Notes: generated by a model from the letters alone, not told the origin. Shown: positions 19,894 through 32,633, counted from the stretch's first letter. The stretch: 64,000 nt of DNA from Hemileia vastatrix (GCA_030280995.1 JASXTE010000004.1:13109501-13173500), one strand, 5' to 3'. Program-made: numbers and translations.

Positions 19894-20284
19894 ATTCACC
19901 ACGGGAAATCTGGGGGTGAACTGCTAGCAGTTCCCTCTTTTTGAAACTATCAGGAATTTGTCAGGAAACTGTTGGGAAACCATCCTGAAACTGTCAGAAA
20001 GATGTTTTTAAATCTGATGAAAAAACATTGAAAAAATAAACTGTCACAGATTGAATCCAGAACAATCCCTCCTTGAGCAGAGCTTAAGAACCACATTGAA
20101 CATCAGTTAATCTCAGGTTTGGCAAAAGGTTGAACAACATCACTTAGCGTACCTTAATATTCAAATATTAAACTTGAATATATGTTGCGTGTATGATATA
20201 GATGCATATGCATTTGAATTTGCATGGTGGATACTTATTGCATGCTAAAAATTGATGTGAAATGCCTATCCAAAGTGTATGCAT

Positions 20285-20640
20285 AATGACTATGAAGAAT
20301 AAATATGCATAAAAATATGCATAAAAATATGCATAAAAATATGCATAAAAATATGCATAAAAATATGCATTAAAATATGCATAAAAATATGCATAAAAAT
20401 ATGCATAAAAATATGCATAGTGATTATGAATAAAAATATGCATAGTGATTATGAATAAAAATATGCATAAAAATATGCATATTGAATATGCATAAAAATA
20501 TGCATATTGAATATGCATTAAAAATATGCATATTGAATATGCAAAAAAAAGGTGCATATATGTATATGAATAAAATATATTAATATGCATATAAATCTGT
20601 ATAATGAATATGCATATGAATATGCATAAATATGCATAAT
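20285..20640. repeat. 12-bp ATATGCATAAAA tandem repeat
   Basis: About ten direct copies of ATATGCATAAAA lie at 20,290-20,420, then variants with AGTGATTATGAAT and ATTGAATATGCAT inserts to about 20,640. ATGCAT is self-complementary. Open frames through here encode only AYFYAYFY repeats. Confidence 0.9.
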
Positions 20641-21299
20641 GATTGAAAAATGCAAAAAAATGATGCTTAACGAGTTTATTTTATGCATAAATAGAAATAT
20701 GCAATATGAATTCATATTGCATACAGATAACACTGGCAAACCATTTTGACCAAAACTCATACTAAATTTTCATTCTGGACTAAAGGTGTGAGGGAAGGAA
20801 GAAAAACAGTCCGACATTAGAAAAATGCTACATGCACTCATTTTGTAGCAGAGCAAATGAGAAGTGCTGAATTATGGTTGGTGCCCATAATTTAGTATGA
20901 TATCATAATTTTATCTAATTGTTTTTAATATTGAAAAGACTTTAGGTCGGTTGGTATGGATCTAGCTGTGCCAGGGTCTAATCTAATTATTTTAACAATT
21001 TCTTAATAATTAACGGGCTTTAATACAAAAACAGGTTGTATTTTTTGTAGGATATTGGATATGATAAGGTCTTTTGTAAAAAAAACTTATATTGTTTAAA
21101 AATATTCCTGAATCAGATGTGGGATAATCACTACAAAAAATTGTAGTACTGTGGGCAATAAAATATATGCACAAGCAGTAAAGAAAGGACCAAGTGAACC
21201 CTTTTTGTGCAGTGGGAATCATTAGAGTGGAATTGTGGATGAAAAATATGATTCATTATTACCATTTTATTTAATCAAAAAATTTAAAATATTAAAAAG

Positions 21300-24200
21300 A
21301 ACTATTGATTAATTGGTATTTGACCTTTGTGCCTCACTCATATTTATCATTTGATTGATTTTTGTCACCATTATGTTATTAATATTATAAGTATAGCAAA
21401 AACTCGTGTGCCAAATGCATACCGGGTGATGTTACACCTTTTATAATATTATTAAATAAAGGTAAAAAAATATGAAAATGATTTGTTTTACAAAAAATAA
21501 ATTGATATCCAAAAGCAATATGAGGGATAAAAAGGTAAAATTAAAGGGATCAAATATGAAATAAAAAATTAAAGTGAAATTCCTCCCATCAAGAGCAAGT
21601 AGACATGATGGGGTGAACGCCCACCAGTGGCACTAAACTTGGACTATAATTTCTTTTTTATAAAAATAAAAAAAAATCCACTGGAGCTTTACCAAAACTT
21701 CAGGATGACAATTTTGCCATATCAAACAACTTCTAGTGCAATTATTGAAGAAAAATTCATTTTCATTGCAATAGAGAGAATTGATCACATCAGACTGCAT
21801 GTGACCAAAAGTGTCCAGCACAAGTTCGGCCGAACTTGTGCTGGACACTTTTATGATGGAGGTTAGCTAGGGTGGAATTTTTCTTCAGTTCATCTGGTAT
21901 TTCTTATAAACATTTCCACTGGTATTTGATCTTTGTGCCTCACTCATATTTATCATTTGATTGATTTTTTGTCACCATTATGTTTTAATATTATAAGTAT
22001 AGCAAAAACTCATGTGCCCAATGCATACCGGGTGATGTTACACCTTTTATAATATTATTAAATAAAGGTAAAAAAATATGAAAATGATTTGTTTTACAAA
22101 AAATAAATTGATATACAAAAGCAATATGAGGGATAAAAAGGTAAAATTAAAGGAATCAAATATGAAATAAAAAATTAAAATAAAATTACTGCCATCAAGA
22201 GCAAGTAGACATGTTGGGGCAAATGTCCACCAGTGAGGCTAAACTTGGACTATAATTGCTTTTTTGAAAAACAAAAAAGTGCCAATCTGAGGTTTAAAAA
22301 AACTTCAGCAGAACCATTTAGCCATATCAAACAACTTCTAGTTCAATGATTGAGAGAGAATTGATCACACCAGACTGTATGTGACAAAAAGTGTCCAGCA
22401 CAAGTTCAGCCCAACTTGTGCTGGACACATTTATGACGGAGAGTAGCTAGGGTAGAATTTTTCTTCAGTTAATCTGGTATTTCTTATAAACATGTCCATT
22501 GGTACTTGATCTTTGTGCCTCACTCATATATATCATTTGATTAATTTATTGTCACCATTATATTATTAATATTATAAGTATAGCAAAAACTCGTGTGCCC
22601 AACGCATACTGGGTGATGTTACACCTTTTATAATATTATTAAATAAAGGTAAAAAAATATGAAAATGATTTGTTTTACAAAAAATAAATTGATATACAAA
22701 AGCAATATGAGGGATAAAAATGTAAAATTAATCTCAAAGAGATCAATTATGAAAAACAAAATACTAGTAAAATTCTTGCTCTCAAGAGCCAGTAGAAGTG
22801 TTGAAAAAAATGGGAGCCATCAGGGCTAAATTGTAATAAGTGACCTTTTTTTAAAAGATAAAAAATTATACACCTGAGGTTGGAAAGAACAGCAGGTGGA
22901 TGATTCAGCTAAACAAAACTACTTGTAGTGAAGTTTAATAAAAAAATGTTTTTTTGTTGCCATATAGAGAATTGATCCCATCTGACTGCACGTGACTAAA
23001 AGTGTCCAGCACAAGTTCGGCTGAACTTGTGCTGGACACTTCTATGATGGAGAGGGGCTGGGGTAGAATTTTTCTTCAGTTCATCTGGTATTTCTTACAA
23101 ACATGTCTACTGGTATTTTATCTTTGTGCCTCACTCATACATATTGTTTGATTAATTTTTTGTCTTAATTATATTATTAATTATATAAGTATAGCAAAAA
23201 ATTGTGTGCCAAATGCATACTGAGTGATGTTACACCTTTTATAATATTATTAAAAAAATGTATAAAAATATTAAAATAATTTATTTTAAAAATTATTAAT
23301 TGATATCCAAAAGCAATATGAGGAATAAAAAATTAAGTTAAAGGGATCAAATATGAAAAACAAACTCCAAGTATTATTGCTAAAATCAAAGGCCAGTAGA
23401 GATGTTGAAGCAAATGAGAGCCATCAGGGATAAATTGTACTAAATTGATTGTTTTTTAAAGATAAAAAATTGTGTACCTGTGGTTTGGATGAACTCTAGG
23501 TGGATAATTCAGCTATATCAAACTACATCAAGTGAAGTTTCTTATCAAATAATTTTTTTCATTGCCATAGAGAGAATTGATCCCATCTGACTGCACCTGA
23601 CCAAAAGTGTCCAGCACAAGTTTGGCCAAACTTGTGCTGGACACTTTTATGATGGAGAGTAGCTAGGATGCAGGTCTTCTTCAGTGCAACTGTTATTTTT
23701 TTAAAACATGTCAAATGGTATTTGATCCTTCTGTGTTATTCATATTTTATTATCTGATTAATTTTTTGTCATTAGAATATTATTAATTTTATTAGTATAG
23801 AAAAAACTTGTGCGCCAAATGCATGCCATAATATATTACACCTTTTATAATATTATTAAAAAATGTTAAAAAAATATGAAAATGATTTCTTTTCCAAAAT
23901 TATAAATTAATATCCAAATGTAACATGAGTGATAAAAAAGTAAAGTAAAAGAGATCAAATATGAAAAAGAAAAATTCAAGAAAAATTCCTGCCTTCAAGA
24001 GCCAGTAGAGGTGTTGAAACAAATGGGTGCCATCAGTTCTAAATTTGATAAAATTTAATTTTTTTTAAAGATAAAAAATTTTTTACCTGAGGTTTGGAAA
24101 AACTCAAGGTGGATAATTCAGCCATACCAAACTACTTCTAATGTAATTATTTAGCATTTTTTTAAATTTAATTTCCACAGAGAGAATTGATCCCATCTGA

Positions 24201-27200
24201 CTGCACCTGAACAAAAGTGTCCAGCACAAGTTCGGCCGAACTTGTGCTGGACACTTTTATGATGGAGAGTAGCTAGGGTGGAAGTGTTTCTCAGTACATC
24301 AGTTTTTTGTTTTTCACATTTCTATTGGGTTTTTAACTTTTTTTTATCATTCATATTTATCTTATAATTAATTTTTTGTCACCATTGATATTATTAATGT
24401 TTCTAGTATAGCAAAAACCTGCATGCCAAATGCAAAATTGGTGATGTTACAACTTTAATAATATTATTATATAAAGTTAAAAAAATATGAATATGTTTAG
24501 TTTTTAAAAAAATAAATTGATATTTAAAATTAAAAAGAGTAATAGAAAAGTAAAATGAAAATAAATGGTATCAAATACGAAATAAAAAATACAAGTAAAA
24601 TTTTTACTATCAAGAGCCAGAAGTGGTGTTGGGACAGTTGGGGATCCCTAGGTCAAGACTTGGTCTAAACTTACTTTTATGTATAGCTAACAAATTTTGA
24701 ACTGAGGTTTGGACAGACTTCCAGGGGACAATTTTACGATATTAAACATTCTTTACTTTAATAATTGAGTGAAATATCATTTTTATTGCCATAGAGAGAA
24801 TTTATCTCATATGACTTCATGCAACCAAAAGTGTCCAGCACAAGTTCGGCTGAACTTGTGCTGGACACTTTTATAATTGAGAGTAGGCATACAGAAAATC
24901 TTCTTAAACTCAAAAGGGATTTCTTATAAACATTTCCACTGGAATTTGATCTTTCTGTGTCATTTAAATTTACCATTTGATTAATTTTTTGTCATCATTA
25001 TATTGTTAACGTTATTACAATAGTAATAACTTGTGTGAAAAATGCATACCAGGTGGTGTTCCACCTTTAATCATATATTATTAAATAAAGGTATAAGAGT
25101 ATGAAAATTATTTATTTTAAAAATTAAAGATTGATATCCAAAGCAATATGAGCAATAAAAGAGTAAAATAAAAGGGATAAAATAAGAAAAAAAAATCTAA
25201 GGAAAATTCCCACTATCAATAACAAGTAGAGGTGTTAGATCAAATGTGCACCACCAGGGCTAAACTTGCACTATAATTTCTTTTTTGTTAAACCAAAGAA
25301 AGTGTCCTGATGAGTTTCGAAAAATCATCAGGAGGACATTTTGGCAATATCAAACTACTTATTGTGCAATGATTGAGCAAGATGTCATTTTCATTTCCAT
25401 AGAGTAAATTTATCCCATCTGACTGCATGCAACCAAAAGTGTCCAGCACAAGTTTGGACGAACTTATGCTGGACACTTTTATGATGGTTAGTATCTAGGG
25501 TGCAGGTATTCTTCAGTTTATCAGGTATTCCTTATAAAAAAATCCACTTGTATATGATCTTTCTGTGTCATTCATATTTATCATTTGATTCATTGTTTTT
25601 TACCATTATAATATTAATGTTATTAGTATTGAAAAAATTTGTAAGCCAAATGCATACTGGGAGATGCTACATCTTTCATAATCTTATTAAATAAAAGTAA
25701 AAAAAATATGAAAAGTATTAGTTTTACAATAAATAAATTGATATTTGAAAGCAAAAACATGAATAAAAAAGTAAAATAAAAGTGATTAAATATCAAATTA
25801 AACATTCAAATAAAATTTCTGCCATCAAAGATAATTTGAGTTTTCAGACCAAATTTGCACCACCAGTTCTAGATTTGGAATATGTTATCTTTTTTTTAAA
25901 ATTAATAAAAGTGTCCACGTGAGGTTTTCCAAAAAATCAGGAGGATAGTATAGCAGTATAAAGCTACTTCTTGTGCAATGATTGAGCGAAAATTCATTTT
26001 AACTTCAATTGAGTAAATTTATCCCATCTGACTGCATGCAACCAAAAGTGTCCAGCACAAGCTCAGCTGAAATTGTGCTGGGCACTTTTATGATGGAGAG
26101 TAGCTAGGGTGCAAGTCTTCTTCAGTTAATCTTACATTCATTTTAAAAATGTCTATGGGTATTTGATCTTTCTGTGTCATCCATATTTATTATTTGATTA
26201 TTTTTTTAGTCACCATTATATTATTAATGTTTTTAGTATAGCAAAAACATGTGTAATGAATGTACACTGGATGATTTTACAACTTTAATAATATAATATA
26301 ATAAATGTAAAAAAATGTGAAAGTTATCAGTTTTGCCAAAATAAAATTGATATTTAAAAGCTAAAGGATAAATAAAAGGGTAAGATTAGAATTAAAGAGA
26401 TCAAACATGAAATAAAGATATTAAGTATAATTTCTGCTATCATGAGCCAGTAGAGGCTTCAGAAAAAATGGGCACCATCATAGATTAACATGGATCAAAT
26501 TTACTTTTTACCAAAGAAAAAATTGTCTACCTTTGGTTTGGAAAAACTTCCAGGGAACAATTTGTCTATATAAAACTACTTTCAGTGCAATGATGGAGTG
26601 ATAACTCAGTCTCATTTCCATAAAAAGAATTGATTGCGTCTGACGGCATTCAACCAAAAGTGTCCAGCACAAGTTTGGCCAAACTTGTGCTGGACACTTT
26701 TATCATGAAGAGTAGCTAGGGTGCAAGTCATTTTTAATCATCTGAAATTTCTTATAAACATTTCTACTGTTATTAAATCTTTGCGCCTCACTCATATTTA
26801 TCAATTAATTAATTTTTTGTCACCATTATATTATTAATATTATCAGTATAGCAAAAAATTGTGTGCCAAATGAATACTGGGTGATGTTACACCTTTTATA
26901 ATATTATTAAATAAAGGTAAAAAAATATGAAAATGATTTATTTTACAAAAAATAAACTTCTATCCAAAAGCAATATGAGAGGAATAAAGTAAAATAAAAG
27001 AAATCAAAGATGAAAATTAAAATCCAAGTTAAATTCCAGCCATAAACAGAAAAAAGAGATTTTGAATCAAATTAGCACAATCAGGGCTAAAATTGCACTA
27101 AATTTTCTTTTTTGTAAAAATAAAAAAAAAATCCACTTGAGCTTTACCAAAACTTCAGCATAAAAATTTTGCCATATCAAACTACTTCTAGTGTAAATTT

Positions 27201-28560
27201 ATATCAAAAATTTATCTTCATTTCCATAGAGAGAATTGCTCCCATCTGACTGCACCTGACCATAAGTGTCCAGCACAAGTTTGGCCGAACTTGTGCTGGA
27301 CACTTTTATGATGGAGAGTAGCTAAGGTAGAATTTTTCTTCAGTTCATCTAGTATTTCTTACAAAAATGTCTACTGGTATTTTAGATTTGTTCCTCACTC
27401 ATTAATATTATTTGATTAATTTTTGGTTTCCATTATATTATTAATTTTATAAGTATAGAAAAAACTCATGTGCCAAATGCATACCAGGTGATGTTATGCC
27501 ATTTATAATATTATTAAATAAATTTATAAAAATATGAAAATAGTTTATTTTAAAAATTATTAATTGGTATCCAAAAGCAATATTAGGAATAAAAAATTAA
27601 GTTAAAGGGATCAAATATGAAAAAAGAAATCCAAGTAATATTTCTACTATCAAAGGCCAGTATAGGTGTTGAAGCAAATGAGAGCCATCAGGGATAAATT
27701 GTACTAAATTGACTTTTTTTCAAAGATAAAAAATTGTGCACCAGTGGTTTGGATGAAATCTAGGTAGAAAATTTGGCTATGTAAAACTACTTCTAGTGAA
27801 GTTTTTTATCCAAAAAATTTTTTTCATTGCCATAGCGAGAATTGATCTCATATGACTGCAACTGACCAAAAGTGTCTAGCACAAGTTCGGCCAAACTTGT
27901 GCTGGACACTTTTTTGATGGTGAGTATCTAGGGTGCAGCTCTTCTTCAGTGCAACTGGTATTTTTTTAAAACATATCCACTGGTATTTGATCTTTCTGTT
28001 TTATTAAAAATTTTTCATTTGATCAATTTTTTGTTACCAGTATATTATTATTTTTATTAGTATAGCAAAAAAACATGTGCCAAATGCTTACAGGGTGATG
28101 TTAAACCTTTAATAATTTTATTAAATACAGGTAAAAAATTATGAAAATGATTTGTTTTACATAAAATTAATTGATATCTAAAAGAAAAAAAAGGGATAAA
28201 AAGAAATAGGTTGAATAATAGGGATTTTATATGAAATTCAAAATTCAAGCTAAATGCCTACTTTCAAGGCTCAGAAGAGGTGTTGGATAAAATAGGCATC
28301 ATCAGGAATAAAATTTTACTTAATTTGATTTTTTGAAAAACTAAATGAAGTTTTCAACTGATTTTTTTCCAATATTTAGTTGGACACTTTATCTATATCA
28401 AATTACTTCTAGTACCATGATTGACCAAATTAAATCCTCATTTCCATATGCAGAATTGATCCCATATGGCTGGACCAGGCCAAAGGTGTCAACCACAAGT
28501 TTGAGAATTCTTCTGGTGGAAACTTTAATGATGGACAGTAGTAGGGTGCTAGTCTTCTTT
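21300..28560. repeat. Satellite of twelve ~608-bp units, each with a 46-bp palindrome
   Basis: Palindromes start at about 21,807, 22,387, 22,998, 23,603, 24,213, 24,827, 25,435, 26,044, 26,656, 27,262, 27,868 and 28,481, giving spacings of 580-614 bp. Units 1 and 5 are perfect inverted repeats of 23-base arms that begin AAAAGTGTCCAGCAC and meet at GG/CC. Flanks are conserved too (TTGATCCCATCTGACTGCA before, ATGATGGAGAGTAGCTAGGG after). The rest of the unit is more diverged, as in TGCATACCGGGTGATGTTAC and TATAATATTATTAAATAAAG. Unit 12 is strongly decayed. Changes inside the palindrome concentrate at CG dinucleotides. Confidence 0.93.
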
Positions 28561-29130
28561 AGTTAATCTAGTATTCCTCATAAACATTTCCAACTTATGT
28601 TTGGCCAAAAATCAGGTGGAAAGTTTTTCCATATAAAATTACTTCTAATGCCATGATTGACTGAAAATTGATTTTCATTGCCATATAGAGAGTTGATCCC
28701 ATATGACTGGATCTGGAAAAAGTGTCACCACAATTTTTGATAAACTTAAGTTTGAAAATTTTATGATGGAAAGTAATTGCAAGTCTTCTTCATTTCATCA
28801 AGTAATCCTCATAAAAATTTCCACCTGTATTTTGGCCAAACTTCAGGTGGACACTTTGGCCATATTAAATTAATTCTAGTTCCATGTTGATAAAAAACTG
28901 ATACTTATTGCCATATATAGATATTAAACCCATCAGACTGTGCCTTTCCAAAAGTGTCTACCTGAATTATGGCTAAACCTCAGTTGGACACTTTTATGAT
29001 GCAGAGTAGCTAGGGCAAAAGTATTCTTCAGTTAATTTGGTATTCATAATAAATTTATCCTCCTGAAGTTTATCCTAACTTGAGGTGGACAATTTCGGAA
29101 AGCACCAGTTAGTCACTATCCATCAAAAAA
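28560..29130. repeat. Shortened, decayed satellite units
   Basis: Near 28,711 and 28,950 the palindrome flank (AAAAGTGTC...TTTTATGATG) recurs at about 230-240-bp spacing rather than 608 bp. The 28,990 copy reads GGACACTTTTATGATGCAGA. These look like internally deleted units at the right edge of the array. Confidence 0.7.
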
Positions 29131-29322
29131 GTGTTTACCAAAATTTTGGCTAAACTTGTGGTGGACCCCTTTGATCAGCCACAGTCAGATGAGATCAACT
29201 CTTTAGATGGGAATGAGGATGATGGTTTGGTCAATCATGGAAATAGAAGTAGTGTGATGTGGCCAAATTACCCCCCTGAAGGTCAGACAAACCTCAGAAG
29301 GACACTTTTTAGCAGGGAGTAA
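29131..29322 (+). pseudogene. Inverted satellite unit with a 60-codon open frame
   Basis: The frame includes QSDEINSLDGNEDDGLVNHG and then RSSVMWPNYPPEG. The satellite units encode a similar peptide on the opposite strand: at 21,848-21,633 (MQSDVINSLYCNEN...), 24,976-24,758 and 25,476-25,288 (MQSDGINLLYGNEN...). This unit is therefore inverted relative to the array, less AT-rich and better preserved. It starts with GTG or an internal codon, so it is probably a fragment of a once-coding sequence captured by the element. No family is recognised. Confidence 0.45.
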
Positions 29323-29865
29323 CTGAGAAAAATCCATTTATCAGAAGGAAGATCTTTTATTGGATAGATGCCAAGGTTTCATACTTGTGTATTATGGTCA
29401 GTATTAATTTTGAAAGTGTCTGTCCAAGCAATTTCATTGCCCATCATGACTCATTTTGTTTTAAATGTTTCAAACTGTGTGATACAGTATTAAGGTGTCA
29501 CATAGTATAATTAAGTTCTATTAAGTACCCTCCTATGATGCCTAAATTTATAATTTAATATCTTACATAATAATTTTTTTTATATAAATTCATCAATATT
29601 TTATTTTATTATCAAATTTAATAGAGCAAGTATCCTGAATTATTATATATGCACAAGCTTAGGTTAGATCAATTTGTGATCAATTTGTGCTCATCAGAGG
29701 ACCAAAATCAAGTTCTGGAGGATCAACTTGTGCATAATTTGGAATCAGTTGATATTCTTTCTATAATCAATCTGAGAATAAATGTAAATCTAACTCTAAT
29801 TTACTTATGTTTATAAAGTATTCATAAACCTGGCATATTTAAGGGACACTCTAAATTTCAAGATA
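29323..29865. other. Unique right flank of the 10-kb element
   Basis: No gene is seen. A segment near 29,655-29,700 (AAGCTTAGGTTAGATCAA) resembles, inverted, the segment near 48,610-48,630 next to another CACTA-like end. This suggests related subterminal regions. Confidence 0.5.
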
Positions 29866-29904
29866 GGGGATTGCTAGCAATTCACCCCTAGATTTCCCGT
29901 GGTG

Positions 29905-30560
29905 ATTGTTTAAGAATTTGATTGTTTCCTTTAGTTTTCCAATCTGTTTCAGGATAATAGGATGAAGAAAGGTTTCTTGTAGTATTTAATTGTTGACAAC
30001 GTTGAGTGCAGAAAGTAGAAACAAACAAGGAACCTCTGTCTGAAGAAATATCTATAGGTAAGCCATGTTTAGAAAATACAAATTCTAGAAATTAAAAAAA
30101 TATTCTGCAGTTGAAATAGTATTAGTTTTTATAAAAATAGAAATTTTAGAGAATCTATCAATTATGACTAATATAGCACCAAAACTATCTGATGGAGGCA
30201 ATAGAGAAATAAAATCCATCAAAATTGATTCCCATGGTTTAGAGGGAATTGGAAGTGGTTGAAGCAACACATACTTCCTGTGTCATGGTACCTTTTTCCT
30301 ATTATACTCATAACAGGCTTTAATATAGGCCTTTATTAAACTGGCCATAACTGGCCAGAGGAAATTTATCACTATTGACTGGTATGTTTTATCAACACCA
30401 AAATGACCAGCTAATGGAGAATCATAACTATTACTAAAAATTTATAACTTTATATCCTTATTGTTGGGTATGACTACTCTACCTTCAAAGACTAACAGAC
30501 CTGATTCTATACTTAATCTCCTGGCCCATTGCTTCAAGAGTATTTTGTCTCTTATCCCCA
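29905..30560 (-). pseudogene. pol: Copy A2: integrase zinc finger and core
   Basis: The minus frame 30,270-30,085 reads [20 protein letters not shown], then [13 protein letters not shown], matching the A1 integrase core but with the first catalytic Asp intact (MDFIS). The zinc-finger part lies at 30,280-30,480. The core stops at 29,908, where the 10-kb element is inserted, and resumes at 19,681. Frameshifts are numerous. Confidence 0.85.
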
Positions 30561-31200
30561 AACAATAATCATCCTTTGTCTGAGCTTCTCAAATTTTGGA
30601 TAGTGGATTTTGAATTGGTTACATTGTAATTGAATTAAGTTGATGAGTAGTTTAAATTGATTTGTTGAAAATTTATTTCACATTTTCTGGATTTTTGTCA
30701 GCAAATTCCTCCCCCTGCTGTGGGTAAAAATTGTCCCAATGTGATAAAATGTCTGGCACTACAAAACTCTTTCCTGGGTTGTAGTTAATAGTAAAATAAA
30801 ATTCAGATAAAAACTCAGCCCACCTAGCCTGACATATAGTTAGTACTTTGGAAGACATGAAGTATTCCAAAGAATTATGATTAGTTAGGATTTGAAAAGA
30901 ACTATTAAGACTGAGAAGAAAAGAACAATAGCTAGTATTTATTTATCATGAATTTCATAATTTAACACTTCTGAAATTAGTTTGTGTGATTCAAATGCAA
31001 CATGATGAAACAATTTTGTTTTAGGATTTAATGGGGATATGAGCCCTTCTATAGTGTGATTACTAGAATCCATCTAAACTATCTTTGAGGCTGTAGTATC
31101 AAAATGTTGAAGAATTGGAGCTGTGGTGAATGCAGTTTTCAATAATTTGAAATCCTTTCACTCTATTTCTGTGAAGACAAAATGAGTATCTTTTTATAGA
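30561..31200 (-). pseudogene. pol: Copy A2: RNase H
   Basis: The minus frame 30,870-30,673 includes YFMSSKVLTICQARWAEF and VVPDILSHWD, the RNase H terminus, and aligns with A1 1,555-1,700. Upstream RNase H blocks are readable only in fragments. Confidence 0.8.
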
Positions 31201-32300
31201 AAGAAGTTAGATTGGTAATAGTTATGGAGTAATCTTTTATAAATTTTCTATAGAAATTATCCAAACCTAAAAACTATTGTAAGAATTTTGGTGTTTTGGG
31301 TCAGGCCAGTACAAAAATTTTTCAACCTTTTTATCATCCATGACTAAACCATCCATGGATAATGTAAAACCCAAGAAGTCAATAGATATTAGGTATAATT
31401 TACATTCAGTGTGATTGGAATACAGACTTTGTTCTAGAAGGCCAATGAGAACTAGTTGGACATGATGAATATGTTCCTCAAGGGTCTTTGAGAAGATTAA
31501 AATGTCATCTAGATAGAAAACAACCAACTTTTTGACAATATCTTGGAAGATATTGTTGACAAAAATTTGAAAAGTTGATGGTGCATTACACAATTCAAAA
31601 GGCATAACTAGATATTCAAAACTACCAAACCTGGTACACATTTCATTTAAAGGTTCATTGCCTTCTGCAATTCATATAAGATTGTAAGCCCCTCTGAGAT
31701 AAATTTTAGAGAAGATGTTAGCACCATTAAACAAAGTAAGAATCACCACACAATATGGGGGGCGGACTTGCTAGCGAGTCCGCAACCTTGGACCCAAACT
31801 CACCACAGATTGAACACACATTGAGCTATTGATAAAGGAACCATACAATCAGGGATGAACACCACTCAGCAGAACAGTTATAGGTGGGTGTTCAAGTAGA
31901 GTTCAGAATGGGTTCAGTATGAGTTCAGTATGAGTTCAGTCTTAGTTCCATCTGAGTTCAGGTTGATGACTTGCTAGCAAGTCCACCCCCTATATTGCGT
32001 AGTGAATTAATGACATTGGAGGAACCAGATAAGTGTTCTTATTAATTTCTGCATTGGGTTTTTTATAATCAACACATAAACTAATTCCTCCATCCTTTTT
32101 CTTAACAAAAAGAACTTGAGAGCCAGTTGGATATTTACTGGTTTAAAAGAAACCTTTTGCAACATTCTCTGAAATGTAGTCTCAAAGATCTTGAGATTTG
32201 TCCTTTGATAGAAAATAGACAAGACCTGCCAATGGCACTAAGCCTATTAACTGTATTTAATGATAATAGGGCTGATGAGGTGGTAACTTGTTGGCCTTAC
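31201..32300 (-). pseudogene. pol: Copy A2: reverse transcriptase, interrupted by a MITE
   Basis: The minus frame 31,641-31,267 has MCTRFGSFEYLVMPFELC and the catalytic motif FYLDDILIFSKTLEEHIHHV, then SIDFLGFTLSMDGLVM. The N-terminal RT block is at 32,222-32,007 with frameshifts. The 261-bp MITE at 31,744-32,004 splits the region at a site that is intact in A1 near 655. Confidence 0.87.
31744..32004. mobile_element. 261-bp CACTA-like MITE, copy 1
   Basis: Ends CACCACACAATATGGGGGG and (complement of the right end) CACTACGCAATATAGGGGG, with subterminal palindromes GGACTTGCTAGCGAGTCC and GACTTGCTAGCAAGTC. Duplication AAT at 31,741-31,743 and 32,005-32,007. Inside, GAGTTCAGTAT-like decamers recur (31,910-31,960). 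Copy 2 is at 50,525-50,774. The A1 sequence shows the site without it. Confidence 0.93.
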
Positions 32301-32633
32301 ACATTGTAAAAACATCAAGGAAATCATGGAAAACTACTGGGATAGTTGCTTTAATGGCTTCAATATTTGTTTGGTCATCCTCTTCCTCATTTAAGAAGTA
32401 TGTCAAGGGTAGACCTGAGTTTAGAGAAAAAAATTTATAACTTTGAGGCTATTGATATCCTCTTTGAGTAAAGTAGTTGAGCTAAAATTGTTAGACAAGT
32501 GCTCATTTAGAGAAAGATCAGATGCTTGAAATACATCTGGAAGATAAGTGTCCTCTAGAAGGACTTGGTCAGGCAGGTTGTTTAACTGCCTATTGATCTG
32601 TATTTATGAATCAGAAATGTACTTAGAACAAGT
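32301..32633 (-). pseudogene. pol: Copy A2: linker between protease and RT
   Basis: The minus-strand DNA aligns with A1 30-330 (for example TAAGTACATTTCTGATTC versus TAAGTATATTTCTGATTC, and TCCTTCTAGAGGACA in both). No continuous frame remains. Confidence 0.75.

Larger units (their letters stand above)
19897..29904. mobile_element. 10.0-kb CACTA-like non-autonomous element built on a palindromic satellite
   Basis: Terminal inverted repeats are CACCACGGGAAATCTGGGGG (19,897) and its complement ending at 29,904, with CACCACGGGAAATCTAGGGG as the inverted form. Subterminal palindromes are centred on CTAG (AACTGCTAGCAGTT and ATTGCTAGCAAT). A 3-bp ATT lies on both sides (19,894-19,896 and 29,905-29,907). 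A 5'-CAC end with 3-bp duplication fits the CACTA/EnSpm superfamily. Inside are an ATGCAT repeat (20.28-20.64 kb), twelve units of a 608-bp satellite, shortened units, and one inverted unit with an open frame. No transposase is recognisable, so it must move, if it does, with help in trans. Confidence 0.85.

Noticed and set aside
20168..20590. 140-codon frame AYFYAYFY on the minus strand
   Set aside because: It is a translation of the 12-bp ATGCAT repeat.
23603..26701. Symmetric TTTGGCCAAA changes as proof of selected base pairing
   Set aside because: Both changes are at CG dinucleotides (TG on one arm, CA on the other) and can arise by independent deamination; kept only as a hint.
21807..28526. 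Regularly spaced palindromes considered as a CRISPR-like array
   Set aside because: Spacing is about 608 bp, units are homologous throughout, the host is eukaryotic, and the whole lies in a transposon; it is a satellite.
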